In this document: positions 1 to 9,203 of the stretch, one piece after another
Numbering within the stretch: position 1 is the first letter of the stretch
Layout: each line of letters begins with the position of its first letter
Assembly: GCF_014287275.1 (NCBI RefSeq)
Contig: NZ_JACONZ010000001.1
Coordinates: 930,001-994,000 of the forward strand
Direction: 5' to 3'
DNA: 64,000 nt
DNA from: Anaerofilum hominis
Lineage (GTDB): Bacteria; Bacillota; Clostridia; Oscillospirales; Ruminococcaceae
The notes under the pieces: generated by a model
The model's database searches: none
Seen by the model: only the letters and a program-made list of their open reading frames with translations
Told to the model about the DNA's origin: nothing
Made by a program: the position numbers and the translations under genes

Positions 1-233
1 CGGAACGAGAGCCGCACCTCGTCCCCTGCGGCCAGCTGGGCGCGCAGGGCCGTTTCCACGGCCGCCCAGTCCTCCGGCAGGACCAGCTCCTGCACGGGCG
101 CGCCCGCGGGCGGCAGAGAGAGCTGTTCCGCCAGCGCCGGGTCTACAAAGCGCAGCCGGGACTCTGCGCCCAGATCCACACAGATCAGGCCGCAGATCAG
201 CCCCCGGCCCGGGTCCATCTTCACCGCGCTCAT
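1..233 (-). CDS. PAS-domain-like protein, N-terminal part (cut by window edge)
   Basis: The reading frame starts at ATG 231-233 behind a GGGGG ribosome binding site and is open to the window edge (77 codons seen). The visible protein has a short lead, then GLICVDLG, LRFVDPALAEQL and VLPEDWAAVETAL, which fits the pattern of a PAS sensory domain: a strand, an NPA-like turn and a PEDWxxV helix. PAS domains usually precede a kinase, GGDEF or transcription-activation module, and that part lies outside the window, so no function is assigned. The start lies just after an intrinsic terminator at 248-291, so the gene probably depends on read-through or on a promoter I cannot identify. Confidence 0.5.
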   Translation of the reverse strand, partial: MSAVKMDPGRGLICGLICVDLGAESRLRFVDPALAEQLSLPPAGAPVQELVLPEDWAAVETALRAQLAAGDEVRLSF

Positions 234-247
234 CGCCGCGCCCCCTT

Positions 248-291
248 AAAAAAGCAATAGCTTTGACCGGCAAAGCCGATCAAAGCTATTG
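248..291 (-). terminator. Intrinsic terminator after the lipoprotein gene
   Basis: A 12-bp stem begins CAATAGCTTTGA and closes with its complement, and is followed on the minus strand by CTTTTTT. It sits about 160 nt past the lipoprotein stop codon and directly before the ribosome binding site of the PAS-like gene. Confidence 0.75.
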
Positions 292-448
292 TACCACAAA
301 CTGCGCCGCGGCAGGGAAGAAAAAAATCTGCAAAGCGTGAAAAATGAAAAGGGCCCGCTCCCCCGCGGCATGCACGGGCGGCGGCGCGGCGCGCCCATCT
401 GCGGCGCCGGACAGCGGGCAAAAGCCGCAGCCGCGCGGCGGCCGGCGC

Positions 449-883
449 TCACCGGGGCGGAAGATCGCCGCCGCTTTGCGCGCCGTCCCCGCGCAGCACC
501 GTCACCGCAGTGGCGGTGGCCGCCCCGCTCTCGTCGGTGAGCAGCTCCATATAGACATAGGCGCCCACCTGCAGCAGCGTCAGCCCGGTGCGGCTGCCGG
601 AGTCGTCCGCCTCGGTGATCAAGTCCAGGTTCTGCACCGTCACGGTGCAGTCTTCCCCCGTGTATTCCAGCGCTTGGCCCTCCTGTAAGTCTTTTTCCAC
701 AGCGGCTTTATCGGCGTCCTGCGGCAGGCTGGCCACCGCCACGGTCACCACGTTGGCGTCTACGGCGGTGACGCGGCCGTAAAAGCTGCTGGCAGTGACA
801 ACCTCGGCGCGCTCTGCGCCGCAGGCCGCAAGCAGCAGGCCGAGCGCGGCCAGCACCGCAGCCATCTTCCAAAAACCTCTCAT
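449..883 (-). CDS. Putative lipoprotein of unknown function
   Basis: About 144 residues when started at ATG 881-883, which has GAGGAGG upstream; a longer in-frame start at 946 has no comparable site and would bury the signal peptide. The N-terminus MRGFWKM is followed by a hydrophobic stretch and a lipobox LLAAC, so the protein should be lipidated at Cys and anchored outside the membrane. The rest is a small beta-rich domain (YGRVTAVDANVVTVAVA, LEYTGEDCTVTV, YVYMELL) of the kind seen in short secreted proteins that assess metal or polyelectrolyte binding only by analogy. I do not recognise a family. It is transcribed alone and ends before the terminator at 248-291. Confidence 0.6.
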   Translation of the reverse strand: MRGFWKMAAVLAALGLLLAACGAERAEVVTASSFYGRVTAVDANVVTVAVASLPQDADKAAVEKDLQEGQALEYTGEDCTVTVQNLDLITEADDSGSRTGLTLLQVGAYVYMELLTDESGAATATAVTVLRGDGAQSGGDLPPR

Positions 884-1033
884 CTTCCGCCCGGCCTCCT
901 CTCCGCCGCCCTCAGCTGTGTCCGGGCGGGCTCTCAAACGGGGCAAAACTCCGCTTTCGCCCTCTGTTTTTCTCTTTTTCGAGGATACCGCAAAACTGTG
1001 AAAAGGGGGTGACGGAGTTTGGTCAGGAGGATG

Positions 1034-1069
1034 AAAAAACGGCGGGGAGGCGCCGGCGCACCTCCCCGT
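1034..1069 (-). terminator. Intrinsic terminator after the Nudix gene
   Basis: On the minus strand a GGGGAGG/CCTCCCC stem, extended by flanking pairs, is followed by TTTTTT. It lies just past the Nudix stop codon and would end the HAD-Nudix transcript. Confidence 0.75.
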
Positions 1070-1077
1070 CTTCCCGG

Positions 1078-1653
1078 TCAGCTGTTTTGCTGCCGCCAGC
1101 GCCGGGCCCGGCGGATGATTTTTTCATAGACCGGCACCATCTCCGGCTCCTCGCAGATGCGCGAGAGCTCCCCCGTATCAAACCAGCGCACCCCGCTGTT
1201 TTCATCCGGCTTTTCCCGCACCGCCTGCCCCTCGGGTGCGACAAGCACAAAAGCCGCAGACAGGTGCATGTGGGCGGGCACATAGCGGCCCCGCTTCACA
1301 TGCCCGGGCACCGGCAGGATGTCCAGCCCCATCAGCTCGCCCGCAAGCGGCTGTACCCGGGCCAGGCCGGTCTCCTCCTGCGCCTCGCGCAGGGCCACGG
1401 CCAGAAAATCCGGGTCGCCGTCGCAGTGGCCGCCAGTCCAGCTCCAGCTGTGATAGATGTTGTGATAGACCATCAGCACCCGCGTCAGAGAGGGGTTCAG
1501 CACCAGCCCGCTGGAGGTGAGATGGGCAAACTCGTTCTCGCGGGTGAGGATGTTCTGCGGAAAGGTGCGGCAGTAGTCCAGAATGACCCGCTTGTCCCCC
1601 TCTTCCTGCTCGCAGCAGGGCTGGAACTGTTCCAAAAGCGCAAGGTATCCCAT
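1078..1653 (-). CDS. Nudix hydrolase
   Basis: 191 residues. The Nudix signature is visible at about residues 74-97 (GGHCDGD ... REAQEETGL), holding the REXXEEXG metal-binding core that cleaves nucleoside-diphosphate-linked substrates. The residue that is normally Glu in the Gx5E half is Pro or Asp here, a modest departure. The N-terminal SSGLVLNPSLTRVLMVYH and the C-terminal GVRWFDTGEL match the usual Nudix fold around the signature. The start codon lies 3 nt after the HAD phosphatase stop, so the two are co-transcribed. Substrate cannot be read from sequence; the HAD neighbour suggests housekeeping of phosphorylated metabolites. Confidence 0.88.
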   Translation of the reverse strand: MGYLALLEQFQPCCEQEEGDKRVILDYCRTFPQNILTRENEFAHLTSSGLVLNPSLTRVLMVYHNIYHSWSWTGGHCDGDPDFLAVALREAQEETGLARVQPLAGELMGLDILPVPGHVKRGRYVPAHMHLSAAFVLVAPEGQAVREKPDENSGVRWFDTGELSRICEEPEMVPVYEKIIRRARRWRQQNS

Positions 1654-1656
1654 TGT

Positions 1657-2496
1657 TTAAAGTTCCCCTTTCAGTGCGGCGCGGATCGCCATGGCGACCC
1701 CGCCCTCCTCGTTGGTGCCTGTGACCCGCCGGGCCAGCGCCCGCAGCTGCGGCGGCGCGTTGCCCATGGCCACCGGGTACCCGACCGCCGCCAGCAGCTC
1801 GCGGTCGTTGTCGCCGTCGCCGATGGCCATCACCTCTTCCGGCGCCGCCCCCAGCGCGCGGCAGAGCGCCCGCACGGCGGCCCCTTTTGACGCACCCTTG
1901 GCATTCAGCTCCAGATTTTTATCCATCGAGGTGGCGGCCTCCACCTCCTCGGCGGCTTCCAGCTCCGCTCTCAGGCGGCCGCGCAGGTCCTCGTCGAGAA
2001 AATAGGGCAGATTCACTTTGCAGATGCCGTGCGGATGGCTGCGCAGATGGGCCTGCAGGTCCTCCAGCGGCGTCTCATGCCGCAGCAGATACTGCAGATG
2101 ATCCCTCTCGATGGGCCGGGTCTGCAGCAGCTGCAGATCATCCCGCTGGATCAGCATGCGGCCGTCCTGATAGACCTCTGGCGTGAGGGAGAGCTGCTGC
2201 CCGCGGGCCACGATGCGCAGCGCGGTCTCCATCGGCAGATAGGCGCTGTGCAGCAGGCTGCCGTCGGCCAGGTCCACCACCTCGGCCCCATTGACGACGA
2301 TGGCATAGCGTATCTCGGGGATCTGCCGCACCGCGTCCGGCAGCCGCCCCAGGATGCGGCCGGTGGCGGGCACCACTGCTACGCCTGCGGCGGCCGCCTC
2401 CCGGATGGCCTCCAGATTTTCCGGCGGGATGGTGCTGTGGTCGTCCCGCAGCAGCGTGCCGTCCAGATCCACACAGATGATCCTGATCTTTGACAT
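1657..2496 (-). CDS. HAD-superfamily hydrolase, Cof/YidA type
   Basis: 279 residues, the usual length for Cof-type phosphatases. Motif I is DLDGT (D10, D12), motif II the Thr in PATGR, motif III Lys in the GASKGAAV region, and motif IV GDGDNDRELL near the C-terminus followed by VAMGNA. The cap inserted between motifs II and III (about residues 85-185) is the C2B type. These cytoplasmic enzymes dephosphorylate sugar phosphates, FMN or pyridoxal phosphate; the substrate is not predictable here. The AGAGGGGG ribosome binding site before ATG 2494-2496 supports the start. First gene of a two-gene unit with the Nudix hydrolase. Confidence 0.93.
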   Translation of the reverse strand: MSKIRIICVDLDGTLLRDDHSTIPPENLEAIREAAAAGVAVVPATGRILGRLPDAVRQIPEIRYAIVVNGAEVVDLADGSLLHSAYLPMETALRIVARGQQLSLTPEVYQDGRMLIQRDDLQLLQTRPIERDHLQYLLRHETPLEDLQAHLRSHPHGICKVNLPYFLDEDLRGRLRAELEAAEEVEAATSMDKNLELNAKGASKGAAVRALCRALGAAPEEVMAIGDGDNDRELLAAVGYPVAMGNAPPQLRALARRVTGTNEEGGVAMAIRAALKGEL

Positions 2497-2585
2497 ATGG
2501 GTCCCCCTCTCGCCCCCCGCGCGGGGAAGCGGCCCGGCCGGGCATGCGATATTCCGATACTCTTCATTATAATCGAAGCCGGGGC

Positions 2586-2628
2586 AAAAAAAAAGAGCGG
2601 GCGCGGGACCGCAGTTTTTGCCGCGCCC
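2586..2628 (-). terminator. Hairpin with T-run upstream of the HAD gene
   Basis: GGGCGCGG pairs with CCGCGCCC 14 nt apart, and the minus-strand copy is followed by a run of nine T. It has the form of a minus-strand terminator but lies before, not after, the HAD-Nudix pair, so it may end a short leader transcript. A TATAAT-like -10 for the HAD gene (2566-2571, minus strand) lies just past it. The rest of 2497-2901 shows no gene. Confidence 0.5.
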
Positions 2629-2901
2629 AAAAGCGGCCGCAGCGCCTCTGTCCCCAGCCGCTCAGCCCCGGCCGCCCCGTACAGAGCGGCCGGCACAAAA
2701 ATCCTTTCTGTCAAAGCAAAGGGGCTTTTTGCCGCCGGGCCGCGGTGAAAAAAATGTGAAACCGCTTTTTTTCGCCGTTTTTAAGGAAAAGATAAGGAAT
2801 TCTCTGCTAAAATGGCCTCATCCAGCTGTAATAAACCCCGGTGGGTCTTCGTTTCTTAAAATAGAACGACAAATTTCAGCAGGAAAGGGCGGAGGAGCAC
2901 C

Positions 2902-3315
2902 ATGGCGGAACATCTCTGGTTTTGGCTGATCGACCTGATCATCCCGGGGCTTTTGTTTGCCACCGGCGCGGTATGGCGGCGCTTCGCTCCCCGCCGCATC
3001 GATCCCCACCGGGGCTACCGCACTGCGCGCAGCGTCTCCAGCGGCGCTGCCTGGCGGTATGCGCAGCGCTATTTCAGCATTTTGTGTATGCGCTTTGGCG
3101 CCGCTTTGTTCCTGCTGGTCTCCACGGACCGGCTCATCAACTTCCTGACCGGGCTGATGCCGCCGGCGCGGCTGGCTTACCTGAACGCCGCCATCGGCCT
3201 GGGGCTGTTCGTGTCCATCGTGCCGCTGGTGGAGCTGGCGCTTGCCGGGCGCTTTGACCGGCGGGCGGGCGGCGACACGGGCGCTGGTTCCCGGCCCCTG
3301 CGCCCCGCAGCCTGA
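2902..3315 (+). CDS. SdpI-like membrane protein
   Basis: 137 residues with a GGAGGAG ribosome binding site ahead of ATG 2902. Three hydrophobic stretches are visible: near residues 7-24 (FWLIDLIIPGLLF), about 62-77 (CMRFGAALFLLV) and about 93-112 (AAIGLGLFVSIVPL). Between the first two sits GYRTARS with a WRYAQRY segment, the hallmark of the SdpI/YhfL family, whose best-known member protects Bacillus from a killing factor. Most members are single genes of unknown role, and no toxin partner is next to this one. The C-terminal tail after FDRR is low-complexity. Confidence 0.7.
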   Translation: MAEHLWFWLIDLIIPGLLFATGAVWRRFAPRRIDPHRGYRTARSVSSGAAWRYAQRYFSILCMRFGAALFLLVSTDRLINFLTGLMPPARLAYLNAAIGLGLFVSIVPLVELALAGRFDRRAGGDTGAGSRPLRPAA

Positions 3316-3843
3316 ACCGGCTGCCCGGGCGGCGCAGCCTCTCTGCAGGCCCCCTTTCAGGGCGCCTCCCTCCGTTCCGCCTTTTCCGGGCGGCCGGGCG
3401 GGGGCGCCCTTTTTGCGTCTGCCGGGCTCTTCCGGCTTTCGGCGGCCCCTGCGTTCCATCCGGGCCGGGAAAGCCGCGGCCCGGGCTCTGCAGCTCCCTG
3501 CCGCAAGGCGGAACGCCGCCCCGATCCGGCCGCCGGAACGACAAACAATAAATATCCCCCGGCAAAGCCGGGACACAGGCGGGTAAAAAATCTGGAATAC
3601 CAGCACACGCGGTATACCGCGTCGGTACGGCCTGCCAGCCGCCGGAGAGCGTCTGCTTGCTGTCCGTAACTGGGCTTATTCGAAATTCTCCATCGTCAGC
3701 TGTTCACCTGCTTCATCTTCTTCCAGCTGGTGCCGTATGGTTTCTTCGATCATCAGTTTTTAGCAAAGGGCGTTCCTTTCTCTCCATGCCCGCCATAAGG
3801 CTTCTCTTGAACCACTCGCCCAGCGAGCGGTTTTCTTTATGCC
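3316..3843. other. Intergenic stretch with a possible gene fragment
   Basis: No convincing gene. On the minus strand, 3676-3753 encodes a 25-residue Glu-rich frame beginning MIEETIRHQLEED and ending MENFE, with no ribosome binding site. It reads like the tail of a lost protein rather than a gene, and I cannot name the parent family. Confidence 0.3.
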
Positions 3844-3878
3844 AAAAAGAGCCATGGCTGCGCGCCATGGCTCTTTTT
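3844..3878 (-). terminator. Bidirectional intrinsic terminator
   Basis: A 15-bp perfect stem, AAAAAGAGCCATGGC and its complement, around a 5-nt loop. It gives a T-run on both strands and lies 40 nt past the stop codon of the dehydratase-like gene. Confidence 0.88.
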
Positions 3879-3917
3879 CTCTCTCTTTTCTTCCGCGCAG
3901 GCCGCAGGACCTGCCTG

Positions 3918-5297
<1,380 letters not shown>

Positions 5298-5409
5298 GGG
5301 TCGGAACTCCTTTCGATATGCGCAGAAAACGGCGTTTTCCGCGCGGGCCTCCTGCGCGGGCGCGGCGGTACCGCTGCCTTTTTTCAGGACGGCCCGGGGT
5401 GGAACGAAC

Positions 5410-8310
5410 TCACCGCCCGATGGCGGCGAACAGGCTGCGCAGCCGGATATTGACCGCGCCCAAATTGGTGATCTCGTCGATCTTGATCTGGGTATAGATC
5501 TTGCCTTTTTCCTGCAGGATGGCCTTTACCTCGTCGGTGGTGATGGCGTCCACCCCGCAGCCGAAACTGACCAGCTGCACCAGCTCCATGTCCGGCTGGG
5601 TGGTGACGTAGGCGGCCGCCGCGTACAGCCGGCTGTGGTAGGTCCACTGGTTGAGCACCCCCACCTGCTGGCGGCCGGCCAGATGGGCGACGCTGTCCTC
5701 GGACACCAGGGCCGCGCCCTGGCTGCAGATCAGCTTGTCGATGCCGTGGTTGACCTCCGGGTCCAGGTGGTACGGGCGGCCGGAGAGCACTACGATGGGC
5801 CGTCCCTGCGCCCGCGCGGTGCCGATGACCCGCGCCCCCTCGGCGCGGATGCGCTGCATGTGGGCCTCGTACTCGGCATAGGCGGCCTTGGCGGCCCGCC
5901 GCACCTCGCCCGCTGTGATCCTGTCAAAATATTTTGCCAGGATCACCGGCATCTTTGCCATAAAGTCGCGGGGGCGGTGGATGCCGATATAATCATAGAT
6001 GAATTTTTTGCCTGCCAGGCAGCGGCAGTTCGCCGCCACCACCTCGGGGTAATAGGCCACCACCGGGCAGTTATAGCAGTTGTCCCCCATCCCCTCGTTT
6101 ACATTGTAGGTGAGGCAGGGATAAAAGATGGCGTCCACGCCCTCCATGCGGCACAGCCGGTCGATGTGGCCGTGCAGCAGCTTTGCGGGGAAGCAGACCG
6201 TGTCCGACGGGATGGTGCCCTGCCCGGCAAGGTACAGCTCCCGGCTGGACGCACCGCTGGTCACCACCTCAAAACCCAGCTGGGTGAAAAACGTGTGCCA
6301 GAAAGGCAGCAGCTCGTACAGGTTCAGGCCCAGGGGCAGCCCCAGCCTGCCGCGGGGGCCCGGCACCGGCCGATAGGCCTCCAGCAGGCCGCGCTTATAT
6401 TCAAACATATTCAGCTCGCCGCCGGACTTGCCCCCGGCCACCGGTTTTTCACAGCGGTTGCCCGAGATGAACCTGCGCCCGCCGTCGAACAGGTTGACGG
6501 TGAGCTGGCAGTGATTGCCGCAGCCGTTGCAGGTGACGGCTTTCACCTCGTGGGAAAAATTCTGCAGCGCTGCGGCGTCCAGCAGGCCGCTGCGCGCGCC
6601 CGGCGCCGCCTTGGCCCTGCCGTGCAGCGCCGCGCCGAAAGCGCCCATCAGGCCGGCGATGTCGGGGCGCACGACCTCGACCCCCATCTCCTTTTCAAAG
6701 GCGCGCAGCACCGCCTCATTGTAAAAGGTCCCGCCCTGCACCACGATGCGGCGGCCCAGCTCTTCGGGTGAAGAGGCACGGATGACCTTGTACAGCGCGT
6801 TTTTGACCACGCTGATGGACAGCCCGGCCGAGATATTCTCCACCGAGGCCCCGTCCTTCTGCGCCTGCTTGACGCTGGAGTTCATGAACACGGTGCAGCG
6901 GCTGCCCAGGTCCGCCGGGCGGTCGGCAAAAAGGCCCAGCCTGGCAAACTCGGGCACCTCATAGCCCAAAGCGTTGGCAAAGGTCTGCAAAAAGCTGCCG
7001 CAGCCCGAAGAGCACGCCTCGTTCAGATAGATATCGCTGATGGCCCCGTGCTCCACCTTGAAGCACTTCATGTCCTGGCCGCCGATGTCGATGACAAAGT
7101 CCACGTCCGGCATAAAGTGCTTTGCCGCCGTGAAATGCGCCACCGTCTCCACCACACCGCAGTCCAGCGAAAAGGCATTTTTGACGATCTCCTCGCCGTA
7201 GCCGGTGGCGGTGGCGCTGGCCACCTGCAGGTCGGGGCGCTGTTGATATAGCTCCAGCAGCACTGCGCGGATGATGGGCACCGGGTTGCCGCTGTTGGGC
7301 TGGTAGCTGGAATAGAGCAGCCGCCCCTGACCGTCGATGACCGCCGCCTTGACGGTGGTGGAGCCGGCATCGATGCCGATATGTACCGGGCCGTCCGCCT
7401 GCGCCAGCTCGCCGCGGGGCACCGTCGCTTTGGCGTGCCGGGCGGCAAAGGCGGCGTATTCTTCCGCGGTGCGGAACAGCGGGTCGCTGGTGGCATAGTC
7501 GGCGGTGGCCGAGTAGTTTTCCAGGCTGGCGGTCACGTCTTCCAGATCAAAAGCTTCGTCGGAGTAGAAAGCCGCGCCCAGCGCCACATAATAGAGAGAA
7601 TTTTCCGGCAGGACGCCGCACACCCCCAACGCGTCGTCAAAGCTGGCTTTCAGCTTTGACAAAAAGGTGATCGGCCCGCCCAGATACATCACATTGCCCT
7701 CGATGGGCCGCCCCTGCGCCAGCCCGCCGATGGTCTGGTTGACCACGGCCGCGAAGATGGAGGCGGCCACGTCCTCTTTGCGGGCGCCCTGATTGAGCAG
7801 CGGCTGCACGTCGCTTTTGGCGAATACGCCGCAGCGGGAGGCGATGGTGTAGAGCTTTTCGCTCTGCAGCGCAGCTTCGTTCATCTGCTCCGGCGTCAGC
7901 TTGAGCAGCGTGGCCATCTGGTCGATAAAAGCGCCGGTGCCGCCCGCGCAGCTGCCGTTCATGCGCACATCCATGCCCCCGGTGAGGAAGAGGATCTTGG
8001 CGTCCTCGCCGCCCAGCTCGATGATGACGTCGGTGGCGGGGGACAGCTTCTGCGCCGCCACCCGGGTGGCAAAGACCTCCTGCACAAAGGGCAGCCCGCA
8101 CGCGTCGGCCAGCCCCATGCCCGCCGAGCCGGAGATCGCCAGCACCGCATGACGCCCGGTGACCTCGCTTTCAATACGGCGCAGCACCTCGGCGGCCTTG
8201 CTGACGATATGGGAGAAATGCCGCTCATAAGACTGATAGACGATCGCGTCGTTTTTGTCCAGCACCACACATTTGATAGTGGTGGAGCCGATATCGAGAC
8301 CTATCTTCAA
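5410..8310 (-). CDS. Tandem acyl-CoA dehydratase activase (BadF/BadG/BcrA/BcrD-type ATPase) with DUF2229-like region
   Basis: About 966 residues from the TTG at 8308-8310, which is preceded by GAGGG and puts IGLDIGSTTIK at the N-terminus. An upstream ATG (8377-8379) has no ribosome binding site and would sit about 5 nt from the predicted transcription start. Two ASKHA ATPase domains follow one another: the first with DIGSTT and GSCAGGTGAF, the second (after about 310) with GIDAGSTTVK and ACSSGCGSF. The Cys in each glycine-rich loop binds the [4Fe-4S] cluster in known activators. A C-terminal region with NGCGNHCQL and CPVVAYYPE matches DUF2229. Activators use ATP to push one electron onto the dehydratase, here presumably the product of the next gene. 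Confidence 0.9.
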   Translation of the reverse strand: MKIGLDIGSTTIKCVVLDKNDAIVYQSYERHFSHIVSKAAEVLRRIESEVTGRHAVLAISGSAGMGLADACGLPFVQEVFATRVAAQKLSPATDVIIELGGEDAKILFLTGGMDVRMNGSCAGGTGAFIDQMATLLKLTPEQMNEAALQSEKLYTIASRCGVFAKSDVQPLLNQGARKEDVAASIFAAVVNQTIGGLAQGRPIEGNVMYLGGPITFLSKLKASFDDALGVCGVLPENSLYYVALGAAFYSDEAFDLEDVTASLENYSATADYATSDPLFRTAEEYAAFAARHAKATVPRGELAQADGPVHIGIDAGSTTVKAAVIDGQGRLLYSSYQPNSGNPVPIIRAVLLELYQQRPDLQVASATATGYGEEIVKNAFSLDCGVVETVAHFTAAKHFMPDVDFVIDIGGQDMKCFKVEHGAISDIYLNEACSSGCGSFLQTFANALGYEVPEFARLGLFADRPADLGSRCTVFMNSSVKQAQKDGASVENISAGLSISVVKNALYKVIRASSPEELGRRIVVQGGTFYNEAVLRAFEKEMGVEVVRPDIAGLMGAFGAALHGRAKAAPGARSGLLDAAALQNFSHEVKAVTCNGCGNHCQLTVNLFDGGRRFISGNRCEKPVAGGKSGGELNMFEYKRGLLEAYRPVPGPRGRLGLPLGLNLYELLPFWHTFFTQLGFEVVTSGASSRELYLAGQGTIPSDTVCFPAKLLHGHIDRLCRMEGVDAIFYPCLTYNVNEGMGDNCYNCPVVAYYPEVVAANCRCLAGKKFIYDYIGIHRPRDFMAKMPVILAKYFDRITAGEVRRAAKAAYAEYEAHMQRIRAEGARVIGTARAQGRPIVVLSGRPYHLDPEVNHGIDKLICSQGAALVSEDSVAHLAGRQQVGVLNQWTYHSRLYAAAAYVTTQPDMELVQLVSFGCGVDAITTDEVKAILQEKGKIYTQIKIDEITNLGAVNIRLRSLFAAIGR

Positions 8311-8337
8311 ATGGAAACCCTCGCAATTGTGAAAATT

Positions 8338-8365
8338 CGACAAAAAACTATGTAATTTTTTGTCG
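8338..8365. promoter_or_regulatory. Palindromic hairpin in the activase leader
   Basis: CGACAAAAAA and its exact complement surround an 8-nt loop, inside the 5' leader between the predicted start site and the TTG start codon. It could be an operator or an RNA hairpin; nothing in the sequence decides which. Confidence 0.5.
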
Positions 8366-8390
8366 GAATCAAATTTCATTAATGTGTACT

Positions 8391-8419
8391 ATTCTACACC
8401 CGCCGGAGGGGAAAAACAA
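8391..8419 (-). promoter_or_regulatory. Promoter of the activase gene
   Basis: On the minus strand TTGTTT (8414-8419) and TAGAAT (8391-8396) are 17 nt apart. The -10 element lies in an interrupted palindrome GTGTA-N6-TACAC, a possible operator. Start of transcription is expected near 8384. Confidence 0.65.
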
Positions 8420-8590
8420 CACACAGAGTGTAAAAAATCCTCGGATCCGGCACTCAATTTTTGCATTTTGTCCCAAAAATATCCGTTTGCCGGGCATTTC
8501 ATCTAATATAAGGTAAAGAAAAGCGCAGTTCCCGTGCTGTGGAAAATGTCCGCAGGAAAAAATCCCAAAGCCGGCCGGCGGCGCAAAGAA

Positions 8591-8624
8591 GGCCCCGGGC
8601 GGCGATTTTTCGCCATCCGGGGCC
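8591..8624 (-). terminator. GC-rich hairpin after the MarR gene
   Basis: GGCCCCGG pairs with CCGGGGCC around a GGCGA/TCGCC inner stem. T-rich sequence follows on both strands, best on the plus strand. It is the only candidate end for the TetR-MATE-MarR transcript. Confidence 0.5.
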
Positions 8625-8733
8625 CCTCCTTTTTTGTCTCTTTTTTGCAAAGCGGGCGCGCCTGTCCCTTTTCCAGCCGGAGGGGGCCCAACGCGAAAGC
8701 GCCGCCCCCCTCCGTCCGGCGCGGGAAGCGCCC

Positions 8734-9171
8734 TCAGGTCAATCCCTGCCGCGCGTTGTCGGTAATGCGGGTCAAAAAGGCGCGCAGCAGTTCTTTTTCC
8801 GCATCGGAAAACCCCGCCAGCACGGCATCGCGGAACACCCTGCGGCAGGCTTCCAGCTCTCTCGCCAGATCCGCCGCGCTCTGCGTCATCTTCAAATGAT
8901 AAAGGCGCCGGTCCGCGGGGTCGCGGGCGCGCCGCAGGTAGCCCCGCTTCAAAAGTTGGGCCACTGCCGCCGAAACATGGGATTTGGAAAGCCGGCGCAG
9001 CGATACCATCGAGGCGGCCGTGTCCCTGCCGGGACGGCAGTACAGAAAAAGGAGGATGTCGGCCTCCATCTGAGTGAGCTGGTATTGCCGCAGCAGCGGC
9101 TCAAAAAAATGCCCGTACAGACGATAGGTCGCCTGCCGGAAAGCGGGATAGTCAAAGCCGGGCCGATCCAC
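8734..9171 (-). CDS. MarR-family transcriptional regulator
   Basis: 145 residues from a GTG start with AGAGG upstream. The winged helix-turn-helix lies at about residues 33-95: LTQMEADILLFL, then SKSHVSAAVAQLLKRGYLRR as recognition helix, then the wing with DPADRR, the typical MarR DPxDRR turn. Flanking helices form the dimer region. MarR proteins bind palindromic operators and let go on binding phenolic or drug ligands. The gene is the third of a TetR-MATE-MarR run, 32 nt after the efflux gene, so it likely adds a second layer of control over that pump. Confidence 0.9.
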   Translation of the reverse strand: MDRPGFDYPAFRQATYRLYGHFFEPLLRQYQLTQMEADILLFLYCRPGRDTAASMVSLRRLSKSHVSAAVAQLLKRGYLRRARDPADRRLYHLKMTQSAADLARELEACRRVFRDAVLAGFSDAEKELLRAFLTRITDNARQGLT

Positions 9172-9203
9172 GCGAACACCTCTTTCCCTTTTTTACGGCC
9201 TGG

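Noticed and set aside
1009..1890. Long plus-strand open frame across the Nudix and HAD genes
   Set aside because: It is the opposite strand of two clear genes, His/Arg/Gly-rich, without a ribosome binding site; a GC-rich shadow frame.
3344..3408. Terminator after the SdpI-like gene
   Set aside because: GGGCGCC and GGCGCCC can pair and a T-run follows, but the loop is about 40 nt and the GC-rich context makes chance pairing likely.
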